A DNA stretch of 40,378 bases. Source: Calidithermus chliarophilus DSM 9957. Its GTDB lineage: Bacteria > Deinococcota > Deinococci > Deinococcales > Thermaceae. The position numbers and the translations under genes were made by a program. The notes beneath the pieces were generated by a model, which saw only the letters and a list, made by a program, of their open reading frames with translations, had not been told where the DNA came from and did no database searches. The DNA lies in NCBI RefSeq assembly GCF_000430045.1, contig NZ_KE387027.1:502589-542966 (forward strand), written 5' to 3'. Below, one piece after another: positions 6,918 to 14,295 of the stretch; the first letter of the stretch is position 1; each line of letters opens with the position of its first letter.

Positions 6918-8684
6918 ATGGCGACCGAACTCAAGCCGGCGGACGTGGTGCTGGTGGGCGTGGGCTGGACCGGGGGCATCCTGGCGAAGGAGCTGGCCCA
7001 GGCCGGGCTGAAGGTGGTGGGCCTCGAGCGGGGCGAACCCCGCGACACCAACCCCGACTTCCAGCCCCCGCGCATCCACGACGAGCTGCGCTACGCGGTG
7101 TACCACGAGCTGATGCAGGACCTCTCGCGCGAGACCATCTCCTTCCGCAACAACCTCCAGCAGCGGGCGCTGCCCATGCGCCAGCAGGGCTCCTTCCTGC
7201 TCGGGGAGGGGGTCGGGGGCTCGGGGGTGCACTGGAACGGCGTGACCTGGCGCTTCCTGCCCTGGGACTTCCGCGCCCTCTCGGCCACCCTCGAGCGCTA
7301 CGGCCGCGGCATCCTCCCCGAGGACGCCACCGTGCAGGACTGGGGCGTGACCTACGAGGAGCTCGAGCCCTACTACGACCGCTTCGAGTACACCTGCGGC
7401 ATCGGGGGCAAGGCGGGCAACCTCAAGGGGCAGGTCCAGCCCGGGGGCAACCCCTTCGAGGGCCCGCGCAGCCGCGAGTACCCCAACCCGCCCATGAAGG
7501 TGACCCGCGCGATGGAGCTCTTCCGCCGCGCGACCGCGGGGCTGGGCTTCCACCCCTTCGTCCAGCCCTCCGCCAACATGACCCGGCCCTACACCAACCC
7601 CGACGGGGTGCAGCTCAACCCCTGCGTGTACTGCGGCTTCTGCGAGCGCTTCGGCTGCGAGGTCGCGGCCAAGTCGAGCCCGCAGGTCACGGTGCTGCCG
7701 GTGGCGGCCAAGACCGGCAACTTCGAGCTGCGCACCCACTGCAACGTGGTGCGCGTCAACCTCAGCCCCGACAAGAAGCGCGCGGTGAGCGTGACCTACG
7801 TGGACCTGCGCACGGGGCTGGAGTACGTCCAGCCCGCCGAGCTCATCTGCCTGACCTCCTACGTCTTCAACAACGTCAAGCTGATGCTGCTCTCGGGCAT
7901 CGGGCAGCCCTACGACCCGGTGAAGAACGAGGGCGTGGTGGGGCGCAACTACGCCTACCAGGGCTTCACCAACGCCGGGGTGTTCTTCGACGACAAGATC
8001 ATGAACTCCTTCATGGGGGCCGGGGCGCTGGGCATGTCCATCGACGACTTCAACGGCGACAACTTCGACCACTCGAGCCTGGGCTTCATCGGCGGGGCCA
8101 ACATCGCCGTCTACCAGACCGGCGCCCGGCCCATCCTCTCGCGCCCCGTGCCGCCCGGCACCCCGCGCTGGGGGCCCCAGTGGAAGCAGGCCACCGCCCG
8201 CTACTACAACCGTTTCTTCAACATCGGCGCCCAGGGCGGCGTCCTCAGCTACCGCGGCCACTACCTCGACCTCGACCCTACCTACAAGGACGCCTACGGC
8301 CTCCCCCTGCTGCGCCTGACCTTCGACTGGGGGCCCAACGAGATCAAGGCCTCGCAGTACCTGGCGGGGGTGCTCCGGCGCATCGTGGAGGCCCTCAAGC
8401 CCAGCAAGTCCAACGTCAGCCCGTTGCCCGAGCGCTACGGCATCGTCACCTACCAGTCCACCCACAACACCGGCGGGGCGGTCATGGGCGCCGACCCCAA
8501 GACCAGCGCCGTCAACCGCTACCTGCAGAGCTGGGACGTGCCCAACGTCTTCGTAGTCGGGGCCAGCGCTTTCCCGCAGAACGCGGGCTACAACCCCACC
8601 GGCACCGTCGGGGCCCTGGCCTACTGGGCCGCCGACGCCATCAAGAACCGCTACCTCAAGAACCCGGGACCGCTCGTGAGTTAG
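6918..8684 (+). CDS. GMC oxidoreductase, gluconate-2-dehydrogenase-like flavoprotein subunit
   Basis: A 588-residue FAD enzyme of the glucose-methanol-choline family. The dinucleotide fold begins at once: VVLVGVGWTGG (residues 11-21) and the FAD ribose acidic residue in VVGLERG. The C-terminal active-site region reads QSTHNTGGAVMG and later NAGYNPTGTVGALAYWAADA. Residues 236-247 hold four cysteines (C236, C239, C242, C247), matching the extra cysteine cluster found in FAD-dependent glucose, gluconate and fructose dehydrogenases, where it binds a 3Fe-4S centre. There is no export signal; the small subunit upstream supplies the Tat signal. Electrons would pass by the cluster to the cytochrome c encoded next and then to the respiratory chain. 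Confidence 0.88.
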   Translation: MATELKPADVVLVGVGWTGGILAKELAQAGLKVVGLERGEPRDTNPDFQPPRIHDELRYAVYHELMQDLSRETISFRNNLQQRALPMRQQGSFLLGEGVGGSGVHWNGVTWRFLPWDFRALSATLERYGRGILPEDATVQDWGVTYEELEPYYDRFEYTCGIGGKAGNLKGQVQPGGNPFEGPRSREYPNPPMKVTRAMELFRRATAGLGFHPFVQPSANMTRPYTNPDGVQLNPCVYCGFCERFGCEVAAKSSPQVTVLPVAAKTGNFELRTHCNVVRVNLSPDKKRAVSVTYVDLRTGLEYVQPAELICLTSYVFNNVKLMLLSGIGQPYDPVKNEGVVGRNYAYQGFTNAGVFFDDKIMNSFMGAGALGMSIDDFNGDNFDHSSLGFIGGANIAVYQTGARPILSRPVPPGTPRWGPQWKQATARYYNRFFNIGAQGGVLSYRGHYLDLDPTYKDAYGLPLLRLTFDWGPNEIKASQYLAGVLRRIVEALKPSKSNVSPLPERYGIVTYQSTHNTGGAVMGADPKTSAVNRYLQSWDVPNVFVVGASAFPQNAGYNPTGTVGALAYWAADAIKNRYLKNPGPLVS

Positions 8685-8694
8685 GAGGTGAAAC

Positions 8695-9147
8695 GTGCGA
8701 CTCTTACCGCTGCTTGTATTCATGGTGATCATCGGTGTAGTGGCTCAGAACAGCGCCCCCACCGGGGCTACGGTGTACCAGCAGTGCCAGGGCTGCCACC
8801 AGCCCACCGGGCAGGGCATCCCCGGCGCCTTCCCGCCCCTGGCCGGCAACGTCCAGACCATCCTCACCGCCAAGGGCGGCCGCGCCTACCTGATCCACGT
8901 CGTGCTGTACGGCGTTCAGGGCCCGATCAAGGTCAAGGGCCAGACCTACAACGGGGCCATGCCGGGCTTCGCCCAGCTCTCCGACAACCAGGCCGCGGCC
9001 GTGCTCAACCACGTCAGCACGAGCTGGGGCAACAAGCTGCCCAAGGGCCAGAAGGCCTTCACCGCCGCCGAGGTCAAGGCCCAGCGCGCCAAGAAGCTGA
9101 CGCCCGCCCAGGTCGCCGCCGAGCGCCAGAAGCTGGGCCTCAAGTAG
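8695..9147 (+). CDS. Exported monoheme cytochrome c
   Basis: A 150-residue class I cytochrome c. It starts with GTG after TAGGAGGTG, which itself overlaps the end of the flavoprotein gene. Residues 1-17 are a hydrophobic signal or anchor. The heme site is CQGCH (C31, C34, H35), with M89 in GAMPGF as probable sixth ligand. After residue 110 the chain is Lys/Ala/Gln-rich (KAQRAKKLTPAQVAAERQK) and probably helical, perhaps a docking tail. It is the electron acceptor of the dehydrogenase encoded by the two genes before it. The usual gluconate dehydrogenase partner is a triheme cytochrome; this one has a single heme site. Confidence 0.9.
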   Translation: MRLLPLLVFMVIIGVVAQNSAPTGATVYQQCQGCHQPTGQGIPGAFPPLAGNVQTILTAKGGRAYLIHVVLYGVQGPIKVKGQTYNGAMPGFAQLSDNQAAAVLNHVSTSWGNKLPKGQKAFTAAEVKAQRAKKLTPAQVAAERQKLGLK

Positions 9148-9161
9148 GCCGCCCCGAAGTG

Positions 9162-9188
9162 CGGAGGCGGGCGCAAAGCCCGCCTCCG
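9162..9188. terminator. Bidirectional terminator hairpin
   Basis: A perfect 11-bp stem (CGGAGGCGGGC at 9162-9172 against 9178-9188) with a 5-nt loop lies between the convergent cytochrome gene and the small membrane protein gene. The T-run is short on both sides. Confidence 0.75.
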
Positions 9189-9189
9189 G

Positions 9190-9468
9190 CTATTTCGACC
9201 GCGGCGTGGGGCGGCGGTACAGCGGCCCCATGATGAAGCGCTGGAACGCGAAGTAGACGCCCAGGTAAACCGCGATCTGCACGAAGAAGTTATTGAAGAA
9301 GGTGAGCCCCAGGCTCGCCAGCAGCACCATCGCCAGGGTGACAGGGGTCAGCACCAGGAAGGTGCGCAGGAACAGACCAGGGAAGAACTTGAAAGCCTCC
9401 TTGAGGGTCAGCGGGGGGCGCTGGTTGGTCTTGCGGCGGAGCTTCTCTTCGCGGCGCTTCTTGCCCAT
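9190..9468 (-). CDS. Small membrane protein of unknown function
   Basis: A 92-residue protein. The first 25 residues are strongly basic (MGKKRREEKLRRKTNQRPP), then come two hydrophobic segments, FLRTFLVLTPVTLAMVLLASLG and FVQIAVYLGVYFAFQRFIMG, separated by a short loop with FFNNF. The ends carry positive charge, so both probably face the cytoplasm. I do not recognise a family. It converges on the cytochrome c gene with a shared hairpin between them and diverges from the M28 peptidase with only 69 nt in the intergenic space. Confidence 0.7.
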   Translation of the reverse strand: MGKKRREEKLRRKTNQRPPLTLKEAFKFFPGLFLRTFLVLTPVTLAMVLLASLGLTFFNNFFVQIAVYLGVYFAFQRFIMGPLYRRPTPRSK

Positions 9469-9525
9469 GGCGGCAGTTTACCGCACCGCCTGGCCCCTCA
9501 CTGTCGGCCGCGGCGGATTGCCCGA

Positions 9526-9531
9526 TACACT
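9526..9531 (+). promoter_or_regulatory. -10 box of a leaderless promoter for the M28 peptidase
   Basis: TACACT lies 6 nt before the GTG at 9538, so the transcript should begin at or next to the start codon. No strong -35 is visible. Confidence 0.55.
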
Positions 9532-9537
9532 GGAGCG

Positions 9538-10596
9538 GTGCGCGAACTCTGGGAAGCGTTGTGCGCCCTGCCCCACCGCGGCAGCGCCACCGGGATGGAG
9601 GCCCGCGCGGCGGGGCTGCTGCGGGGGTGGCTCGAGGCCCGCGGTCACGCGGTGCGGACCCAGCCCTTCCGGGCGCCCCGCACCTACGGCTGGGAACTGC
9701 TGGCGGTGAGCCTGGCGCTGGCGGCGGGCGGCCTGCTCGAGCTGTTCTGGCTGGCCCTGCTGGGCGCCCTCGCCTTCTGGGCCCACTTCCGGGGCGTGTG
9801 GACCCCCTGGGCCGCGCTCTTCGACCGCCACCCCTCACAAAACCTCCTGGCCGAGGCCGGGGCCGGCGGCCGGACGCTGGTGCTGATGGCCCACTACGAC
9901 AGCGCCAAGACCTGGTTCATCTACGACCCCCGCCGGGTGCGCGGCTTCCGGGCCAACTTCCTGCTCAACGCGGTGCTGGCCTTCGCCCTGCCGCCCGCCG
10001 TGCTGGTGCCCTGGCTGGGGCAGGCGGTAGGGCTATACTTCCTGGCGCAGGCCGCCCTGCTGCTGTGGCGCGAGCTCACCGCCCCGTACGTCAACGGCGC
10101 CAACGACAACGCCTCGGGCGTGGCGGTGGCGGCCGCGCTCTTCGACGAGCTGGCCCGGCAGGCGCCCCCCGGGTGGCGGGTGGTCCTGGCCCTCACCGGC
10201 TGCGAGGAGGTCGGGACCAAGGGGGCGCTGGCCCTGGCCCGCAGCGGCGAAATCCCCGCCGACGCGCTCATCCTCAACCTCGACAACGTGGGCCGGGGCA
10301 CGCTGTTCTACGCGGTAGGGGAGGGGATGCTGGGCTACCGGCCCTACGCGGGGGAGTTGCTCGAGGCCGCCCGCGCCCTGCCCGGTGCCCAGCCCCTCGA
10401 GTACCGCCTGGCCTACTTCGACACCCGGGCTTTCCCCAAGAACCCCTGCCTCACCCTGATCCGGCTCGAGGAGGGCGTCATCCCCAACTGGCACTGGCCC
10501 AGCGACGTCGCGGCGCACGTACGCTGGGAGGACGTGGAGCAGACCTGGGAGTACGCTTTGAAGTTGGTCCATAGTTTGCTGGGGGGTCGAGGGTAG
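9538..10596 (+). CDS. M28-family zinc peptidase with membrane segments
   Basis: A 352-residue protein of the M28 aminopeptidase family. All five expected metal or catalytic positions can be seen: H119 (MAHYDSA), D190 (GANDNASG), E223-E224 (GCEEVG), D249 (NLDNVG) and H319 (NWHWPSD). Unlike soluble aminopeptidases, it has hydrophobic segments at about 52-82 and 140-175, the second lying between the first and second metal ligands. The enzyme is therefore probably membrane-bound. The GTG start is supported by a TACACT box 6 nt upstream. Its peptide substrate is unknown. Confidence 0.85.
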   Translation: MRELWEALCALPHRGSATGMEARAAGLLRGWLEARGHAVRTQPFRAPRTYGWELLAVSLALAAGGLLELFWLALLGALAFWAHFRGVWTPWAALFDRHPSQNLLAEAGAGGRTLVLMAHYDSAKTWFIYDPRRVRGFRANFLLNAVLAFALPPAVLVPWLGQAVGLYFLAQAALLLWRELTAPYVNGANDNASGVAVAAALFDELARQAPPGWRVVLALTGCEEVGTKGALALARSGEIPADALILNLDNVGRGTLFYAVGEGMLGYRPYAGELLEAARALPGAQPLEYRLAYFDTRAFPKNPCLTLIRLEEGVIPNWHWPSDVAAHVRWEDVEQTWEYALKLVHSLLGGRG

Positions 10597-10742
10597 ACGA
10601 ACGCCGGGCGCAGGTTGTGCGTCGTGCGTCCTACGGCGTACGTCGTACGTCTTACGCCGAACGCCGAACGCAAGACGCAAAACGCGAGACGCTTTGGCCC
10701 TGGACCCTCGACCCTCGACAGACCGCTAGCCACACGCCGCCC
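10597..10742 (+). repeat. Mosaic intergenic repeat, copy A (forward)
   Basis: Non-coding mosaic directly after the peptidase stop codon. In order it contains a GCCGGGCG word, a run of CGTACG/CCTACG/CGTACG palindromic words (about 10628-10655), an array of CGAACGC, AGACGC and AAAACGC words (10656-10692), GGCCCTGGACCCTCGACC words (10695-10718), and a CTAGCCACACGCC word. This is the module order seen in copies D and E. Confidence 0.75.
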
Positions 10743-10809
10743 CGGCTCGGCCTGCGGGCGGGGCCTGGCGAAAGGTCTACGTCGCGTGCAAAGATTCCGT
10801 GAAGCCGAC

Positions 10810-10815
10810 TAGAAT
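10810..10815 (+). promoter_or_regulatory. -10 box of a leaderless promoter for the diguanylate cyclase
   Basis: TAGAAT lies 7 nt before the ATG at 10823. There is no Shine-Dalgarno sequence, so this supports both a leaderless transcript and this start rather than an in-frame codon further upstream. Confidence 0.6.
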
Positions 10816-10822
10816 AGGCGAA

Positions 10823-11770
10823 ATGCGTTCCCTGATTTTCCAGGGCTGGCTCAACGGGGTGTGGGCACGGATGGTGCTCGCGGCGGGATTGGTATTCCTC
10901 GGTGCAATTGGGGGGGTTCCCGTCGGCCTGCCGGATTTGCTGCCTATTCTCATGCTCTCCTTCGCCCAGCAGGCGCTTAACTACTGGCATTACCGGCGCA
11001 AAGGGGTCTTCCTCGATGACCTGGTGTTCTTCGGCGACCTGCTGCTGCTGGCTTGGGCGCTGCGCTTAGTGGGCGGCAGCCAGAGCCCGATGGTGTTCAT
11101 GGTCTACATCTGGCTTTATAGCTCGGTCGTCGCGGGCACCGACCGGGGGGTGCGCCGCTGGGAGGCCGCGCCTTACCTGGGCGCGGCCGCGGTGCTGGCG
11201 GTGGTCGGCTACGGCTACCCGGGCTACGTGCCTTACCTGCTGGCCCACGCCATGGGGCTGCTCATCTTCGCGCTCAACTCCCACGGGCTGCACCTCGAGC
11301 GCTACATCGGCGAGCGCGACCCGCTCACCGGGGCGCTCAACCGGGGGGCCGGGCTGGGCCGGCTGAGCGACTGGCTGCGCGGCAGCAAGCCCTTCGTGCT
11401 GGCCTTCGTGGACCTCAAGAACTTCAAGGCCATCAACGACACCTACGGCCACACCGTCGGGGACGAGGTGCTGCGCAGCGTGGCCGAGCGCCTCAAGGGG
11501 GTGGTGCGCAGCACCGACCTGGTCGTGCGCTACGGCGGGGACGAGTTCGTTGTGGCGAGCGCCTCCCCGGACCTGCTCGAGCGGCTGATGGGCGTTTTCG
11601 GCCACCCCTTCCAGACCTCGGTGGGCGTGGTCGAGGTGCAGGGCGACGTGGGCTGCGTGCGGCCGCAGGAGGGGGATAGCCTCGAGGCGCTGTTGGTCAA
11701 ATCGGACGCCGCCATGTACCGAATGAAATACACTGGAAATTTGGATATGCGCGGTGAGAACGCCAACTGA
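10823..11770 (+). CDS. Membrane diguanylate cyclase (GGDEF domain)
   Basis: A 315-residue protein that would make cyclic di-GMP. Residues 10-155 hold about five to six hydrophobic segments with no recognised sensor domain. The catalytic domain starts at RDPLTGALNR (165-174), has FVDLKNFKAINDTYGH (195-210) and the active site RYGGDEF (GGDEF at 238-242). The inhibitory RxxD site is present (R229-D232) in its normal place before GGDEF, so product feedback is expected. It is followed by a PilT-family ATPase gene with its own promoter. Control of pili or surface matrix by c-di-GMP is a plausible link but is inferred. Confidence 0.9.
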   Translation: MRSLIFQGWLNGVWARMVLAAGLVFLGAIGGVPVGLPDLLPILMLSFAQQALNYWHYRRKGVFLDDLVFFGDLLLLAWALRLVGGSQSPMVFMVYIWLYSSVVAGTDRGVRRWEAAPYLGAAAVLAVVGYGYPGYVPYLLAHAMGLLIFALNSHGLHLERYIGERDPLTGALNRGAGLGRLSDWLRGSKPFVLAFVDLKNFKAINDTYGHTVGDEVLRSVAERLKGVVRSTDLVVRYGGDEFVVASASPDLLERLMGVFGHPFQTSVGVVEVQGDVGCVRPQEGDSLEALLVKSDAAMYRMKYTGNLDMRGENAN

Positions 11771-11779
11771 GGCCTGCTT

Positions 11780-11798
11780 CCTTAATCCAAAATTAAGG
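11780..11798 (+). terminator. Weak hairpin after the diguanylate cyclase gene
   Basis: CCTTAAT (11780-11786) pairs with ATTAAGG (11792-11798) around a 5-nt loop, 9 nt after the stop codon. No T-run follows, so termination is uncertain. Confidence 0.35.
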
Positions 11799-11846
11799 TC
11801 ACTCCCCCGCTTGTGAAGAACCGCAGGGGCCCACGGTAGCCTGAAC

Positions 11847-11852
11847 TAGCAT
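11847..11852 (+). promoter_or_regulatory. -10 box of a leaderless promoter for the PilT-family gene
   Basis: TAGCAT lies 6 nt before the ATG at 11859, with no ribosome site between them. This supports the upstream start over the internal ATG at 11877. Confidence 0.55.
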
Positions 11853-11858
11853 TGGCCT

Positions 11859-12971
11859 ATGGCCGAGGTAGCCCTGATGAGCTCTAAATCCACTTCCATC
11901 CTCGACATGCTCAAGGCCATGGTGCAAGCCCAGGCCTCGGACATTCACCTGCAAGCCGGAGCCCCGCCCACCATGCGGGTGTACGGCAAACTCAAACCGT
12001 TCAACAACAAGGTGCTCAACCCCGGCGACATCGAGACCGTGGCCAAGGCGCTCATGACCCCCGAACAGCAAGAGGAGCTCGAGTACCGCAAAGAGCTCGA
12101 CTTCGCCTTCACCCTCCCCGGCCTGGCCCGCTTCCGCTGCAACCTCATGCACCAGCGCGGCAGCATGGGCATGGTGATCCGCGTGGTCTCCGAGGCCATC
12201 CCCGGCTTCGAGGCGCTGGGCCTGCCCAAAGAGGTGATGGAGAACCTGGCCAACCAGGAGCGCGGGCTGGTGCTCGTCACCGGCCCCACCGGCTCGGGCA
12301 AGACCACCACCCTGGCCGCCATGGTCGACTACATCAACCTGCACTCGGCCAAGAACGTCATCACCATCGAAGACCCCATCGAGTACCTGCACAAGCACAA
12401 GAAGAGCCTGGTCGTTCAGCGCGAGGTCGGCGTCGACACCGACTCCTTCCTCACCGGCCTCAAGTACGCCATGCGCCAGGACCCCGACGTCATCCTCATC
12501 GGGGAGATGCGCGACCGCGAGACCGTGGAGGCCGCGATCATGGCTGCCCAGACCGGCCACCTGGTCTTCTCGACGCTCCACACCCTCGACGCCATCCGCA
12601 CCATCAACCGCATCATCGACTTCTTCCCCCCCCAGGACCACACCCAGATCCGCATCCTGCTGGCCGAGTCGCTGCTGGGCATCCTCTCCCAGCGCCTCGT
12701 GCCCCGCGTCGACGGCCAGGGCCGGGTGCTGGCGCTGGAGGTGCTGCTGGCAACCCCCCTCATCCGCGAACTCGTCAAAGACGAGCACAAAACCCCCCAG
12801 ATCCGCGAATTCATGGGCCAGGACAACCTGCGCGGCATGCAAACCTTCGAGCAGCACCTCGCCAAGCTCTACATGGAAGGCCTCATCACCCTCGAGGACG
12901 CCGAACTCACCGCCACCAGCCCCCACGAACTCAAGCTGCTGCTCACCAAGGCGACGGGAAGGGCGTACTGA
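11859..12971 (+). CDS. pilT: PilT-family type IV pilus retraction ATPase
   Basis: A 370-residue secretion-superfamily ATPase. The N-terminal domain has SDIHLQAGAPP (27-37), the typical PilT opening. The core shows Walker A GPTGSGKTTT (142-151), the Asp-box region ITIEDPIEYLH (169-178), Walker B VILIGEMRDRET (211-222) and the His box TGHLVFSTLHT (232-242). The length matches PilT and PilU, not the longer extension ATPase PilB. It would power pilus retraction at the inner membrane. It is not beside other pilus genes; two pilin genes are 27 kb away in the same window. PilT and PilU paralogues cannot be separated from this sequence alone. Confidence 0.9.
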   Translation: MAEVALMSSKSTSILDMLKAMVQAQASDIHLQAGAPPTMRVYGKLKPFNNKVLNPGDIETVAKALMTPEQQEELEYRKELDFAFTLPGLARFRCNLMHQRGSMGMVIRVVSEAIPGFEALGLPKEVMENLANQERGLVLVTGPTGSGKTTTLAAMVDYINLHSAKNVITIEDPIEYLHKHKKSLVVQREVGVDTDSFLTGLKYAMRQDPDVILIGEMRDRETVEAAIMAAQTGHLVFSTLHTLDAIRTINRIIDFFPPQDHTQIRILLAESLLGILSQRLVPRVDGQGRVLALEVLLATPLIRELVKDEHKTPQIREFMGQDNLRGMQTFEQHLAKLYMEGLITLEDAELTATSPHELKLLLTKATGRAY

Positions 12972-13230
12972 AGAGAGCTATTGGCCCTCAGCGGTCAGCT
13001 TTCAGCGGTCAGCCAAAGGCTGAGGGCTCGTGGCGTGTGGCCCGTGGGAACCCCTCCCCGCCGGCGTCGAGGGCGAGGGTCTAGGGCGTCTTGAGTTTTG
13101 CGTATTGCGTTTTGCGTACGGCGTAGGACGTACGACGTACGCCGTACGACCCGCGCCCGGCGTTGGGCATCCGGCTATCGGCTATCGGCTATCGGCTATC
13201 GACAGCACCCGGCGTTCACCGTTGAGCGTA
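12972..13230 (-). repeat. Mosaic intergenic repeat, copy B (reverse)
   Basis: The longest copy. Read on the minus strand it runs: four or five GATAGCC words (13164-13202), CAACGCCGGGCGCGGGTC, a CGTACG palindromic array (13115-13150), GCAAAACGC/GCAATACGC words, ACCCTCGCCCTCGAC words (13065-13085), a GGCGGGGAGGGG block, CCCACGGGCCACACGCCACG, then CTGACCGCTGA words (12990-13020). Order and modules equal those of copies D, E and F. It lies between the pilT stop and the fba promoter. Confidence 0.8.
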
Positions 13231-13233
13231 CGT

Positions 13234-13239
13234 TAGACT
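13234..13239 (+). promoter_or_regulatory. -10 box for fba
   Basis: TAGACT lies 18 nt before the fba ATG at 13258. A transcript starting near 13246 would have a short leader with GGAGG, so this gene is not leaderless. An ATG at 13240 would lie ahead of that transcript start and is rejected as the start. Confidence 0.45.
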
Positions 13240-13257
13240 ATGCCCCGGAGGACAAAG

Positions 13258-14175
13258 ATGCTCGTAACCGGAATGGAGATCCTGAGCAAGGCCCGCAAAG
13301 AGGGCTACGGGGTAGGGGCCTTCAACATCAACAACATGGAGTTCGTGCAGGCGGTGCTCGAGGCGGCCGAGGAGGCCCGCAGCCCGGTGCTGCTCGCCCT
13401 CTCCGAAGGCGCCATGAAGTACGGCGGCAAAGCCCTGGTGACCATGGCCCGCGAGCTCGGCCGCGACGCGCGGGTGCCGGTGTGCATCCACCTCGACCAC
13501 GGCTCCTCCTACGAGTCTTGCCTCAAGGCCATCCAGATGGGCTTCACCAGCGTGATGATCGACAAGTCCCACGAGGACACCGAGACCAACATCCGCGAGA
13601 CCAAGCGCGTGGTGGAAGCCGCCCACGCCCTGGGCGTGACCGTGGAGGCCGAGATCGGCCGGTTGGGCGGGGTCGAGGAGCACGTGGTGGTGAGCGCCGA
13701 GGACGCCTTCCTCACCAACCCCGACGAGGCCAAGATGTTCATGGAGGCCACCGGCGCCGACTACCTGGCCGTCGCCATCGGCACCTCGCACGGGGCCTAC
13801 AAGGGCAAGGGCCGCCCCTTCATCGACCACGAGCGCATCAAGGCCATCGCCGCCGCCACCCCCAACCCGCTGGTGATGCACGGGGCCAGCAGCGTGCCCC
13901 AGGAACTCGTCGAGCGCTTCCGCGCCGCCGGGGGCGAGATCGGCGACGCCGCAGGCATCCACCCCGAGGACATCCAGAAGGGCATCCAGGCCGGCATCGC
14001 CAAGATCAACACCGACACCGACCTGCGCCTGGGCTTCGTCGCGGTGATGCGGGCGGTGCTGGGCAGCAGCCCCAAGGAGTTCGACCCCCGCAAGATCTTA
14101 GGCCCGGCCCGCGAGGAGATGAAGAAGATCGTCAAGACCCGCATGGAGCTGTTCGGCTCGGCGGGGAAGGCGTAG
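13258..14175 (+). CDS. fba: Class II fructose-bisphosphate aldolase
   Basis: A 305-residue zinc-dependent aldolase interconverting fructose 1,6-bisphosphate with glyceraldehyde 3-phosphate and dihydroxyacetone phosphate in glycolysis and gluconeogenesis. Seen motifs: YGVGAFNINN (17-26), CIHLDHG (catalytic D80, zinc H81), TVEAEIG (E132), AIGTSHGAYKG (zinc H178), PLVMHGASS (zinc H208), and KINTDTDLR for phosphate binding. The start is the ATG 7 nt after GGAGG; the protein then begins MLVTGMEIL as is normal for the family. It is a single gene, bracketed by mosaic repeats B and C, with a clear terminator at 14246-14277. Confidence 0.95.
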   Translation: MLVTGMEILSKARKEGYGVGAFNINNMEFVQAVLEAAEEARSPVLLALSEGAMKYGGKALVTMARELGRDARVPVCIHLDHGSSYESCLKAIQMGFTSVMIDKSHEDTETNIRETKRVVEAAHALGVTVEAEIGRLGGVEEHVVVSAEDAFLTNPDEAKMFMEATGADYLAVAIGTSHGAYKGKGRPFIDHERIKAIAAATPNPLVMHGASSVPQELVERFRAAGGEIGDAAGIHPEDIQKGIQAGIAKINTDTDLRLGFVAVMRAVLGSSPKEFDPRKILGPAREEMKKIVKTRMELFGSAGKA

Positions 14176-14243
14176 AGGGTCGGTAGTCGAACGCCCAACG
14201 CCGATAGTCGATAGCCAAACGCAAAACGCTAAACGCATGACGT
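14176..14243 (+). repeat. Mosaic intergenic repeat, copy C (forward, partial)
   Basis: A short copy right after the fba stop: GTCGAACGCCCAACGCC, then CGATAGTCGATAGCC, then AAACGCAAAACGCTAAACGC. It has only the GATAGC and AAACGC modules. The fba terminator follows it. Confidence 0.65.
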
Positions 14244-14245
14244 AG

Positions 14246-14277
14246 GGGCGGGCCCCGTGCCCGCCCTTGCTCTTTCT
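14246..14277 (+). terminator. Intrinsic terminator of fba
   Basis: GGGCGGGC (14246-14253) pairs with GCCCGCCC (14259-14266) around a 5-nt loop, followed by TTGCTCTTTCT. It separates fba from the convergent thiP gene. Confidence 0.8.
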
Positions 14278-14295
14278 AGCCACGAGCCTCCGGCC

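Noticed and set aside
5970-8732. A 920-codon open frame on the minus strand
   Set aside because: It is the antisense shadow of the GC-rich dehydrogenase genes, which have clear motifs, ribosome sites and operon spacing on the plus strand. The predicted protein has repetitive Val/Gly/His/Ala composition and no domain.
10597-13235. Mosaic repeats as CRISPR arrays or coding genes
   Set aside because: There are no equal repeats with unique spacers of constant size, and no cas genes. Short frames in the repeats only translate the repeated words.
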